Below, piece after piece: positions 23,583 to 31,151 of a stretch of 49,205 nucleotides of DNA. The notes under the pieces were generated by a model, which saw only the letters and a program-made list of their open reading frames with translations, did no database searches and was not told the origin of the DNA. Each line of letters starts with the position of its first letter. Position 1 is the first letter of the stretch. A program made the translations under genes and the position numbers. The stretch covers positions 1 to 49,205 of the forward strand of contig JAQVEX010000010.1 of assembly GCA_028697555.1 (NCBI GenBank), read 5' to 3'. Origin of the DNA: Lentimicrobiaceae bacterium. GTDB lineage: Bacteria > Bacteroidota > Bacteroidia > Bacteroidales > UBA4417.

Positions 23583-24818
23583 ATGAGTATAAATACATGT
23601 GATATGCCTATGCCTGTATTATCAGACATAATAAAGGCAAACAAAAAATTAGATAAAATAGTAAAACGTACAGATTTAGAGCGCAGCAAGTCGTTTTCTA
23701 ACATGGTAAATGCACAAGTGTTTTTAAAACTAGAAAATTTACAATCTACCGGCTCATTTAAGATACGTGGAGCTTACTATCATATTAGCCAACTGAGCCC
23801 CGAAGACAAAAAACGTGGCGTTCTTTGCGCTTCTGCAGGAAATCACGCACAGGGTGTTGCCTACGCTGCGACAAAATTAGGTGTTAAGAGCACGGTTTTT
23901 ATGCCCGAATTTGCACCCCCAATAAAAGTTATTGCAACCAGAAGCTACGGAGCCAACGTTATCTTAAAAGGAGATACTTTTAACGATGCCTACGAAGCTG
24001 CTATGGAATACGCCGACAAATGTGGTGCTGTTTTTGTTCACCCCTACAATCATCCGGATATTATTGCTGGAACCGGAACAATAGGTTTGGAGATATTTGA
24101 GCAATTGGATAATATCGACATGGTTTTTGTTCCTGTTGGTGGTGGCGGACTTATTTCAGGAATTGCTATTGCTTTAAAAAGCATGAACCCAAACATTAAA
24201 ATTATTGGAGTTGAAGCAGAGGGAGCCCATAGTATGAGAGTTTCATTGGACAATGGTAAGCTAACGCCTTTTGTATCGGGAAATACAATAGCCGACGGTA
24301 TTGCAGTTAAAGCTCCGGGTAATCTTAACTTTGAAATTGTTAAAAAATACGTTGATGACGTTGTGGTTGTTAACGACAATGAAATAGCTCAAGCCTGCTA
24401 TATTATGCTACAGCGTGCTAAAAACTTATCTGAACCATCGGGAGTTGCCTCTTTAGCCGCTATATTAAACAAAAAAGTTAATGTTAAAAATAAAAATGTA
24501 GTTGCAGTTATAAGCGGAGGAAATATTAATACCAGTATTTTAGAGCAAATTATTGAAAAAGGCGTTATAGGACAAGGGTTAAGAGCCAGAATAGCTGTTC
24601 TGATTCCCGACCAAGCCGGTATGCTAAGTCAAATTATTAGAATTTTGGAGAAATTACGTGCTTCTATTCACGATATCGAGCACGAACGTTCTATTACTAA
24701 TGTTCCTGTCGGACACGTACAAGTTACAATAACCTTTAACCTTCAAGATACTTCGCAACTTGAAATAGTTGGTAAAGAACTTAAAAGTAGAGGCTTACAG
24801 TACAGAATTTTGAAATAG
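23583..24818 (+). CDS. ilvA: Threonine ammonia-lyase with C-terminal ACT domain
   Basis: A 411-residue PLP enzyme that converts threonine to 2-oxobutyrate. The PLP lysine is in STGSFKIRGA near residue 60. The phosphate-binding loop is PVGGGGLISGIA, and LCASAGNHAQGVA binds substrate. Residues 330-411 form a single ACT domain (ARIAVLIPDQAGMLSQIIRI). This length and domain layout suit the short IlvA/TdcB type rather than the two-ACT-domain E. coli IlvA, so an isoleucine-biosynthetic or catabolic role both remain possible. No other branched-chain amino acid gene is near. The promoter -7 TACATTTG is at 23557-23564, and TTTGCAATAAA occurs twice in the leader (23540 and 23561). Confidence 0.92.
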   Translation: MSINTCDMPMPVLSDIIKANKKLDKIVKRTDLERSKSFSNMVNAQVFLKLENLQSTGSFKIRGAYYHISQLSPEDKKRGVLCASAGNHAQGVAYAATKLGVKSTVFMPEFAPPIKVIATRSYGANVILKGDTFNDAYEAAMEYADKCGAVFVHPYNHPDIIAGTGTIGLEIFEQLDNIDMVFVPVGGGGLISGIAIALKSMNPNIKIIGVEAEGAHSMRVSLDNGKLTPFVSGNTIADGIAVKAPGNLNFEIVKKYVDDVVVVNDNEIAQACYIMLQRAKNLSEPSGVASLAAILNKKVNVKNKNVVAVISGGNINTSILEQIIEKGVIGQGLRARIAVLIPDQAGMLSQIIRILEKLRASIHDIEHERSITNVPVGHVQVTITFNLQDTSQLEIVGKELKSRGLQYRILK

Positions 24819-24849
24819 TGTTTGTTGTACTTTATGAAGTTTGAAGATG

Positions 24850-24887
24850 AAAGTAGCTATTGGCTTTTAGCTATTAGCCGTTGGCTG
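24850..24887. repeat. Dispersed GGCTATTAGC-family repeat, copy C
   Basis: Units GTAGCTATTGGCTTTTAGCT and ATTAGCCGTTGGCTGGC between ilvA and the GC-rich module. Confidence 0.7.
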
Positions 24888-24940
24888 GCAAAGTTAGAAA
24901 TTAGAAATCAGAAGGTAGAAGTGGAGAATTAGTATTAACA

Positions 24941-25010
24941 ACCACGCGACATCTCGAAACTTCGGGACAACCCGAACCACGCAACCCGTAACTCGCAACA
25001 CGCAACACAT
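24941..25010. repeat. GC-rich intergenic repeat with decayed hairpin
   Basis: TCTCGAAACTTCGGGA (24952-24967) is a one-change variant of the TCCCGA-AACT-TCGGGA hairpin. It is followed by ACCCGTAACTCGCAACACGC-type units. Related runs occur at 32955, 34203, 39170 and 41636. Base composition is clearly higher in G+C than in the surrounding genes. Confidence 0.7.
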
Positions 25011-25020
25011 TCCACAAACA

Positions 25021-25051
25021 AAAAAAGCTGTCTCATAAGGACAGCTTTTTT
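25021..25051. terminator. Bidirectional terminator between ilvA and the TPR gene
   Basis: AAAAAAGCTGTC and GACAGCTTTTTT with a 7-base loop. The runs on both sides allow it to work for the converging genes. Confidence 0.85.
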
Positions 25052-25072
25052 GTACTATATTATTGTTAAAGC

Positions 25073-26044
25073 TTAGTTACATTTTAATTCAATGTTAACT
25101 TTATGCTTAGCAGCTTCTTCAAAAGGTCCGTAGAATGATTTTTTATAAAAACTGCAAGCATTGTTAGTATCTCCTTTAGCTTCGTAAGCTTTTGCGAGTT
25201 CAAAATTAAAACGAGCGGTTTTACTTAATTCTTCGCCTGACAATTCTGCACCTCTTTGTGCTGCGCTTATTGCATCATCATATTTATTTAGTAAGTTGCT
25301 GCTGATTGCAAGCATGTAAAAAGCCTCAACATTGTCGTTTTTAACTTCTGCTGCGACTTTACTTTTTTCGTAAGCAGTTGTGTAGTCATTGTCTTTGTAC
25401 GCACTGTTTGCTTCGGAGAGATAGGTTGCCGAAATAAGTAAATTGGCATTATCTAAGGTTTTTTCATCACCTGTAATTTCTGCAAATTTCTTGGCATTCT
25501 CGTACGATACCATCATATTGGCTTCGTCATTAATTTTTCTATATGCTTGTCCTTTCATCAAATATGCCACTGCGTAAGTGCTGTCGTACTCAAGAGCCTT
25601 ATCGAAAGTTTTTATAGCCTCTTCATTTTGGTCGCTTCTAAATTGGGAATTACCCTGAACAAATAACAATTTTACCAATTGGTTGACAGCCTTTTCTTTA
25701 AGGTCGGCGTCGGCATTTAAAATTGTGTCGTTTGCCAACTCGGCAAATTGATTTATAGCCGAAGCATAATCTTTTTCTCTAACATAGTTGTTGGCAACGT
25801 TGTACTTCCATGTTGGGAGTAATTTTACAACAATTGATTTCAACTCGTCGGCTTCGCTACCAATGGTCCGACACATTTGGTAAACATCCTTTAATTGTTC
25901 GTAAGCTCCCGATAAATCTGTTTTTGATAATTCGGCTGCAGCATTGTATTTTGTTGCCGCTTCTTCTAACGTTTGAGCATTTAATCCGTTTACCCAAACA
26001 AAACTTAATAATGTAATAATAACTACTGATAAGATTTTTTTCAT
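25073..26044 (-). CDS. Secreted/periplasmic TPR-repeat protein
   Basis: A 323-residue exported protein. The frame extends further upstream, but the start is set at the ATG at 26044, which begins a clear signal peptide (MKKILSVVIITLLSFVWVNG, cleavage after LNA); the extra 32 upstream codons are polar and cross the -7 element TACATTTG (minus, 26089-26082). The mature part is all alpha-helical with at least six TPR-like units (NEEAIKTFDKALEYDSTYAVAYLMKGQAY is the clearest). Proteins of this kind usually scaffold envelope complexes. It has no close functional neighbour and no specific role can be given. Confidence 0.8.
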   Translation of the reverse strand: MKKILSVVIITLLSFVWVNGLNAQTLEEAATKYNAAAELSKTDLSGAYEQLKDVYQMCRTIGSEADELKSIVVKLLPTWKYNVANNYVREKDYASAINQFAELANDTILNADADLKEKAVNQLVKLLFVQGNSQFRSDQNEEAIKTFDKALEYDSTYAVAYLMKGQAYRKINDEANMMVSYENAKKFAEITGDEKTLDNANLLISATYLSEANSAYKDNDYTTAYEKSKVAAEVKNDNVEAFYMLAISSNLLNKYDDAISAAQRGAELSGEELSKTARFNFELAKAYEAKGDTNNACSFYKKSFYGPFEEAAKHKVNIELKCN

Positions 26045-26295
26045 TTTATGATTTTTTTTATTTGAATTATTTGATTTTTTGCAAATGTATAATTTATTTA
26101 TAACTTTTTTATCAATAACTATTCCAAAATGTGGATGCAACCTATATGAAATTAAAAATTAATATAATTTTATCAGAATGTTAATAAAATTTATTTGTAA
26201 AAAATTTATTGATAAACAGTATTTATTAAGCAAAAAGTTATACATTTGCAAATGAAGTTGTAAAAATAAACAAATACTGTAAAAAATATTTAAGT

Positions 26296-26898
26296 ATGAA
26301 TAAGACATTTGTAAAAGTAATATTGGCTGTCGTTATAGTAGCACTTGCAGTTTTAGTTTTCAGAAGTGTAAATACGCCTATAAAATTTGAAAACGAAATT
26401 AACAAACGTAGAGCTGTTATTATAGAAAGATTGAAAGATATTAGGACAGCAGAAAACCTGTATCGTACTCAAAATGACCGCTTTACAGGCAGTTTCGACA
26501 CTTTGATAAACTTTATTAAAGTTGGTCAAATTCCTGAGGTTAAAATGGTACCCGATCCAAACGATACGACATTTACCCGTACTATAATTGACACAATCGG
26601 GTTTATAAGTATTTACGATTCTTTGTATTCGAAAAATTATAAGATTGAAGAATTGCATTTATTGGAAATGATACCTTATTCGCAAAATGAGAAATTTACT
26701 TTAACTGCAGGCTCTATCAACAGAGGTGGTCTTTCAGTTTCGGTTTTCGAAGCCCTAGCTCCTATGGAAGCATACACCCATGATATGAACCAACAGCTTG
26801 TTGTTAACAGAAAAGCTGAAGTTGAACTAAAAAACAAATATCCGGGATTAAAAGTCGGTTCAATGACCGAGGCTTCTACCGACGGTAACTGGGAATAA
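26296..26898 (+). CDS. Conserved membrane-anchored protein of unknown function
   Basis: A 200-residue protein with a short cytoplasmic N-terminus, one membrane segment (residues 7-23, VILAVVIVALAVLVFRS) and a periplasmic part. I do not recognise a named family with certainty. After the anchor comes a coiled helix, EINKRRAVIIERLKDIRTAENLYR, which resembles the N-terminal helix-plus-pilin form of pseudopilin-like proteins, then DRFTGSFDTLINFIKVGQIP and a beta-rich part. The pilin-like resemblance is weak and there is no prepilin cleavage motif. A -7 element TACATTTG is at 26241-26248. DUF3822 follows after 10 bases, so it may be first in an operon with DUF3822 and rsmD. Confidence 0.7.
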   Translation: MNKTFVKVILAVVIVALAVLVFRSVNTPIKFENEINKRRAVIIERLKDIRTAENLYRTQNDRFTGSFDTLINFIKVGQIPEVKMVPDPNDTTFTRTIIDTIGFISIYDSLYSKNYKIEELHLLEMIPYSQNEKFTLTAGSINRGGLSVSVFEALAPMEAYTHDMNQQLVVNRKAEVELKNKYPGLKVGSMTEASTDGNWE

Positions 26899-26908
26899 TT
26901 TCTTAGAA

Positions 26909-27769
26909 ATGATAAAGATGGACTGTAGTCTTATGTACGAAAGTCCAGAATTTAATTCAGGATTATCGTTAAAATATAAATTATCCATCCTGTTCAGGCA
27001 GGATGGATTTTCTTTTGCTATTAGCGATGCTTTTAGTAAGGATATTTTGGTATTGTCTTCCTACAATTTTGAAACTGATAAAAACAATGTTCTTCAACCC
27101 AATGAAAATCAAGCATTAAACGATATTTTTGCCACTAATAAATATCTTAACTACTCATACTCAAAGGTTAATGTTTTTTTTGAAACTCAACATGTGCAAT
27201 TGTTTCCTTTGGAGTTTGAGGACGACAATTTGATTGATTTAAGTTTTAATCTGCTGATAAGCAATAGCTCCGAAAAACATAAAGTTTCAAACACTCTGAT
27301 ACCCAACGTGCTTAATATTATTGGGTTGGTTGATAATGTTTGTGTTTCGTATGCTTACGATTTATACGAAAACCCCAATATCTACACCACAAATTATGTT
27401 TTTTTAAAGTCGTTGTTGTCGGGTAACGTACAAACCGATGATGTTTTTTTCGTAAATATCAATTATAATTTTATAGAAATTGCCTTTATCGAAAAAAACA
27501 ACGTTTCGTTTTACAATACTTTTAGTTATAAAACCAACGAAGATATTTTATATTATATTCTGTTTGTTGTTGAGCAATTGGGTTACAGCCACTTGGAATA
27601 CAATATTGCTTTAACAAGCACGATTAAAAACGACTTGCTGAATTTGTTGAGACAATACATAAGCAATGTAAATCTTTTCGACAGTTACGAAAAAAGTATA
27701 TCAAATATCAGTTCGGAGGTTGATAAGTCAAAGTATTATATCCTTTTACAATCGACATTATGCGAATAA
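26909..27769 (+). CDS. DUF3822 family protein
   Basis: A 286-residue protein of the Bacteroidota-specific DUF3822 family, recognised from its position directly upstream of rsmD and from the pattern LSILFRQDGFSFAI near the N-terminus and FVNINYNFIEIAFIEKNNVSFYNTF in the middle. The two-lobed layout recalls an actin/ASKHA-type fold, but no catalytic residue can be named. It overlaps rsmD by 10 bases, so translation is coupled. A perfect 10-bp inverted repeat (26983-27008) lies inside the coding sequence. The function is unknown; its strict link with rsmD suggests ribosome or rRNA-related work. Confidence 0.82.
   Translation: MIKMDCSLMYESPEFNSGLSLKYKLSILFRQDGFSFAISDAFSKDILVLSSYNFETDKNNVLQPNENQALNDIFATNKYLNYSYSKVNVFFETQHVQLFPLEFEDDNLIDLSFNLLISNSSEKHKVSNTLIPNVLNIIGLVDNVCVSYAYDLYENPNIYTTNYVFLKSLLSGNVQTDDVFFVNINYNFIEIAFIEKNNVSFYNTFSYKTNEDILYYILFVVEQLGYSHLEYNIALTSTIKNDLLNLLRQYISNVNLFDSYEKSISNISSEVDKSKYYILLQSTLCE
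26983..27008. repeat. Perfect inverted repeat inside the DUF3822 coding sequence
   Basis: ATCCATCCTG and CAGGATGGAT flank TTCAGG. The structure encodes part of the conserved LFRQDGF region, so it may be constrained by protein as well as RNA. Confidence 0.7.
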
Positions 27770-28302
27770 TTTTAGGGAAAAATAAAGGGAAAATTCTGCA
27801 TCCGCCTAATAATTTGCCTGTGCGTCCTACAACCGACTTGGCAAAAGAAAGTTTGTTTAATATTTTGAACAATCATGTGGATTTTGAAGCCATAAGCGTT
27901 TTAGATTTGTTTGCCGGTACAGGTAATATTACATTTGAATTTGCATCAAGAGGCGCAATATCCGTTACTTCGGTTGAAAAAAATCAGAACTGCATAGCAT
28001 ATATTAAAAAAGTAGTTGCCGAACTTAATTACAACAACGCTTACGTTGTTCGTGCCGATGTTTTTAAGTATTTACAGAACTTAAAAATGAAATACGACAT
28101 CATTTTCGCCGACCCACCATACGATTGTCCAAACGTTGGCGAAGTTGTTGATTTGGTTTTCAGAAATTCACTATTAAAACCCGAAGGCTTTCTTATAATT
28201 GAACACGATAGATACAAGAAATTCAACGACTCCCAAAATTTTTTCGACGAAAGACGCTACGGAAAAGTTCACTTTAGCTTTTTTACTGCCGCGGCGGAAT
28301 AG
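27760..28302 (+). CDS. rsmD: 16S rRNA (guanine(966)-N2)-methyltransferase RsmD
   Basis: A 180-residue SAM-dependent methyltransferase that modifies 16S rRNA in the small subunit. MRIILGKNKGKIL and VRPTTDLAKESLFNIL are the RsmD N-terminal signatures. VLDLFAGTGNITFEFASRGA is the SAM-binding motif, and FADPPYDC holds the catalytic (D/N)PPY. It starts inside DUF3822 and its 3' end overlaps the convergent coaD by 20 bases, with no room for a terminator between them. Confidence 0.94.
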   Translation: MRIILGKNKGKILHPPNNLPVRPTTDLAKESLFNILNNHVDFEAISVLDLFAGTGNITFEFASRGAISVTSVEKNQNCIAYIKKVVAELNYNNAYVVRADVFKYLQNLKMKYDIIFADPPYDCPNVGEVVDLVFRNSLLKPEGFLIIEHDRYKKFNDSQNFFDERRYGKVHFSFFTAAAE

Positions 28303-28750
28303 AAATTTGTTTTGGAATAAATAGTGAAACATCTCCACCAAAGTAGTGAACTTCTCTCACTATCGACGACGTTATCATAACGTGTTCGGGAAGTGTTAGC
28401 AAAAATATTGTTTCTATTTCCGGCTTCAGCCTATAATTGACTTGCGCTACGCCTCGCTCAAATTCAAAATCTGCCGATGTTCGTAAGCCTCTTATCAAAT
28501 ATTTTGCTCCTATTTCATCACAAAAATCTACAGTTAAGCCTGAATAATGTCTTACTTCAACTTTATCAACGTCGGCAAAGACTTGTTTGAGCCAATTTAA
28601 TCGGTCGTCTAAGTTGAAATAATTTTTTTTGTCCGAATTTGTTCCTATCGCTACGACAATCTTATCAAAAAAAGGCAAAGCTCTGCGGACAATCGACTCG
28701 TGTCCTCTTGTAACCGGATCAAACGACCCTGCAAAAACCGCTATTTTCAT
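28283..28750 (-). CDS. coaD: Phosphopantetheine adenylyltransferase
   Basis: A 155-residue enzyme for the penultimate step of coenzyme A synthesis. AVFAGSFDPVTRGHESIVRRA contains the (T/H)xGH nucleotide-binding motif; the second motif is ITSSIVREVHYFGGDVSLFIP. LIRGLRTSADFEFERGVAQVNY is the conserved substrate segment. Length is normal. It is downstream of pepT by 33 bases on the same strand, and its last codons overlap rsmD on the other strand. Confidence 0.95.
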   Translation of the reverse strand: MKIAVFAGSFDPVTRGHESIVRRALPFFDKIVVAIGTNSDKKNYFNLDDRLNWLKQVFADVDKVEVRHYSGLTVDFCDEIGAKYLIRGLRTSADFEFERGVAQVNYRLKPEIETIFLLTLPEHVMITSSIVREVHYFGGDVSLFIPKQISIPPRQ

Positions 28751-28783
28751 TACTTTATAATTTTTGCTTTAATAATTTAAGTT

Positions 28784-30013
28784 CTAATGTTTTTGTTCAA
28801 ACAATTTCACAATGTTAATAACAACTTGAGTGGCTTTTTCCATCGATTCTAACGGAACGTACTCAAATCGGCTGTGGAAATTGTGTCCGCCTGCAAATAT
28901 ATTAGGACAAGGAAGTCCCATATAACTCAGTCTGGCTCCATCGGTACCTCCTCTGATAGGTTTTACAATAGGTTCAACTCCCGCCTGTCTGATAGCTTCT
29001 TTGGCAATTTCTATTATGTGATATACCGGCTCAATTTTACTTCTCATATTAAAATACGAATCGGTAATGGTAAGCGTTACAGTTTGCTCGCCATATTTTT
29101 TATTTAAAAATTCGGCTATATCGCTAAGATATTGCTTTTGCTTTTCAAACTCTTTAATATCGTGATTCCTAATTAAATAGTCGGCTGTAGCTTCCTCAAC
29201 ATTACCTTTCATGCCGTGCAAATGATAAAAACCTTCGTAATCTTGCGTATGTTCTGGTCGCTGATTTGCCGGAAGCATATTATTAATTTCAGTAATAATA
29301 ATGGAGGCATTTATCATTTTGTTTTTTGCATATCCGGTATGAATATTTTTTCCTTTTACGGTAAAATTAGCCGAAGCTGCATTAAAGTTTTCAAATTCTA
29401 ACTCTCCAACACCTCCTCCATCGAGAGTATAAGCATAATCGGCTGCGAATTTTTCTACGTCGAAATAATCAACACCTTTGCCGATTTCCTCATCAGGTGT
29501 AAAAGCAACTTTAATATCGCCGTGTTTAATGTCGGGATTATTTATCAGATATTGCATAGCCGTAACTATTTCGGCTACACCGGCTTTGTCGTCGGCACCG
29601 AGCAAGGTTTTTCCATCGCTTGTAATTATAGTTTTTCCTACATAGTTTTCAAGTTCGGGGAAATCACTTACAGGAAGCGAATAATTTTCGTCCAAAATAA
29701 TATCTTTCCCGTCGTAATTATTTATAATTTGCGGATTTACGTTTGTACCGCTCATTTCAAAACTTGTATCAACGTGAGCAATAAAAGCTACAGTTGGAAT
29801 ATTTTTTTTATCCGAATTGGAAGGTAAAGTTGCAGTTACGTAACCTTTTTCATCTATTTGCACATCTTGCATTCCTATTTCTTTTAGCTCATCGACTAAC
29901 AAATTTAACAAGTCGAATTGCTTATCAGTGCTCGGATAACTCTGCGATTCAGGATCACTTTGAGTGTCAATTTTTACGTATTTAATAAAGCGGTTTAATA
30001 AGGTTTCTTTCAT
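28784..30013 (-). CDS. pepT: Peptidase T (tripeptide aminopeptidase)
   Basis: A 409-residue M20 family metallopeptidase that removes the N-terminal residue of tripeptides in the cytoplasm. The zinc ligands and catalytic residues are visible in FIAHVDTSFEMSG (His, Asp), LLGADDKAGVAEI (bridging Asp), FTPDEEIGKG (catalytic Glu and ligand Glu) and YTLDGGGVGELE. The C-terminal GGTDGARLSYMGLPCPNIFAGGHNFHSR holds the last histidine. All match PepT rather than other M20 enzymes. It may act on peptides imported by the OPT transporter, though the two genes are 9 kb apart. Confidence 0.95.
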   Translation of the reverse strand: MKETLLNRFIKYVKIDTQSDPESQSYPSTDKQFDLLNLLVDELKEIGMQDVQIDEKGYVTATLPSNSDKKNIPTVAFIAHVDTSFEMSGTNVNPQIINNYDGKDIILDENYSLPVSDFPELENYVGKTIITSDGKTLLGADDKAGVAEIVTAMQYLINNPDIKHGDIKVAFTPDEEIGKGVDYFDVEKFAADYAYTLDGGGVGELEFENFNAASANFTVKGKNIHTGYAKNKMINASIIITEINNMLPANQRPEHTQDYEGFYHLHGMKGNVEEATADYLIRNHDIKEFEKQKQYLSDIAEFLNKKYGEQTVTLTITDSYFNMRSKIEPVYHIIEIAKEAIRQAGVEPIVKPIRGGTDGARLSYMGLPCPNIFAGGHNFHSRFEYVPLESMEKATQVVINIVKLFEQKH

Positions 30014-30091
30014 TTTAAATTTGATTGTTGTGTTAAATAATTGTTATAAAAGTACAAAAAATGTAATTTTACAAAAATAATAATTTATACA

Positions 30092-31129
30092 ATGGAGCAA
30101 AATTTTACAGAAAGAACAGAATTGTCGGATATAAGTAAGGCAGAATTATTAAATAACCTGAATAGCTTATTTGACGTTGAGAAAAGCATTTGCGTTTCCA
30201 ATCCGTCTGATAGTGTGCAAATTTTTCAACTCGATAATACTGCAATTGGCGTTTCGACCTGCAATATGATTGAAGGCGTTGATTTTGATTTGACTTACTA
30301 TCCTTTGCAGCATTTAGGTTATAAAGCTGTGGTAGCGAGCATATCGCAAATAATTGCAAAAAATATATTACCTACGCACATAAACATAAATATTTCGATT
30401 TCCAACAGATTTTCCGTCGAAGCATTAAACCAAATTTACAAAGGTGCAAGCAATGCTTGTAAGCGCTACAAAGTCAGCTTATCGGGCAATCAGTTAAATT
30501 CTTCATCGGTTGGATTAATTATTTCTACAACTACTTTTGGAACCAACAAAATCGAAAATATTTACAAAATCGGAGCAAATGAATACGATATTGTTTGCGT
30601 TAGCGGCGATGTAGGCGGTGCATTTATGGGTTTATTAGTTTTGGAAAGAGAAAAAGCAGTTTTTAAGGCAAACGAAAACATGCAACCCGATTTGCAGGGC
30701 TACGACTACATATTGGAGCGTCAGCTAAAACCCGAGCCAAGAACTGACGTTATTGAAGTTTTGCGTAAAAATAATATCGTTCCTACTTCTATGGCTTGTA
30801 TAAAAGACTGTTTGGCTACCAACCTGCTGAAAATTTGTTCAATCTCCGATAAGGGTGCCGTTATTTACGAAAACAAATTGCCAATAGATGTCCAAACCAT
30901 CTCTACTGCCGAAGAATTTAATATAACGTACTCTACCGCCGCTCTCAACGGTGGGGAAGATTTTGAACTATTGTTCACCGTTAATATAAACGATTACGAG
31001 AAAATTAGAACAATACCCGAATTTGTATCGGTAGGTTATATTACCGATAAATCGGAAGGAGTAAATCTTTCAACTGTAAATGGTCCTTTAATTCCTATAA
31101 CATCATTAGGAATAAAAAACGATAAATAA
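30092..31129 (+). CDS. ThiL-like (AIR synthase superfamily) protein lacking most metal-binding aspartates
   Basis: A 345-residue full-length homologue of thiamine-monophosphate kinase. The scaffold is clear: IEGVDFDLTYYPLQHLGYKA, VSGDVGGAFMGLLVLEREKAVF, RQLKPEPRTDVIE and GGEDFELLF are well conserved. The motifs that hold Mg-ATP in ThiL are changed: GDDAAV becomes FQLDNTAI (45-52), STDxL becomes STCNMI (55-60), LSDxxAM becomes ISQIIAK (84-90), GGDTT becomes SGNQLN (131-136) and DISDGL becomes CIKDCL (236-241). The frame is intact with no decay, so this is not a pseudogene but probably a non-catalytic or altered-function paralogue. No thiamine gene is adjacent. It is 22 bases upstream of uvrC and likely co-transcribed. 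Confidence 0.82.
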   Translation: MEQNFTERTELSDISKAELLNNLNSLFDVEKSICVSNPSDSVQIFQLDNTAIGVSTCNMIEGVDFDLTYYPLQHLGYKAVVASISQIIAKNILPTHININISISNRFSVEALNQIYKGASNACKRYKVSLSGNQLNSSSVGLIISTTTFGTNKIENIYKIGANEYDIVCVSGDVGGAFMGLLVLEREKAVFKANENMQPDLQGYDYILERQLKPEPRTDVIEVLRKNNIVPTSMACIKDCLATNLLKICSISDKGAVIYENKLPIDVQTISTAEEFNITYSTAALNGGEDFELLFTVNINDYEKIRTIPEFVSVGYITDKSEGVNLSTVNGPLIPITSLGIKNDK

Positions 31130-31151
31130 CATTGTTTTCAGATAGTTGCTC

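Noticed and set aside
23450..23704. An 84-codon minus-strand frame upstream of the thioesterase.
   Set aside because: It covers the divergent promoter region and the first codons of ilvA; low-complexity hydrophobic translation.
26045..26140. Longer N-terminus (32 extra codons) for the TPR protein.
   Set aside because: The extension precedes a signal peptide and covers the -7 promoter element; the ATG at 26044 is the natural start.
30092..31129. The ThiL-like gene as a decaying pseudogene.
   Set aside because: The frame is intact over the normal family length, structural motifs are conserved, and changes cluster at metal-binding positions only.
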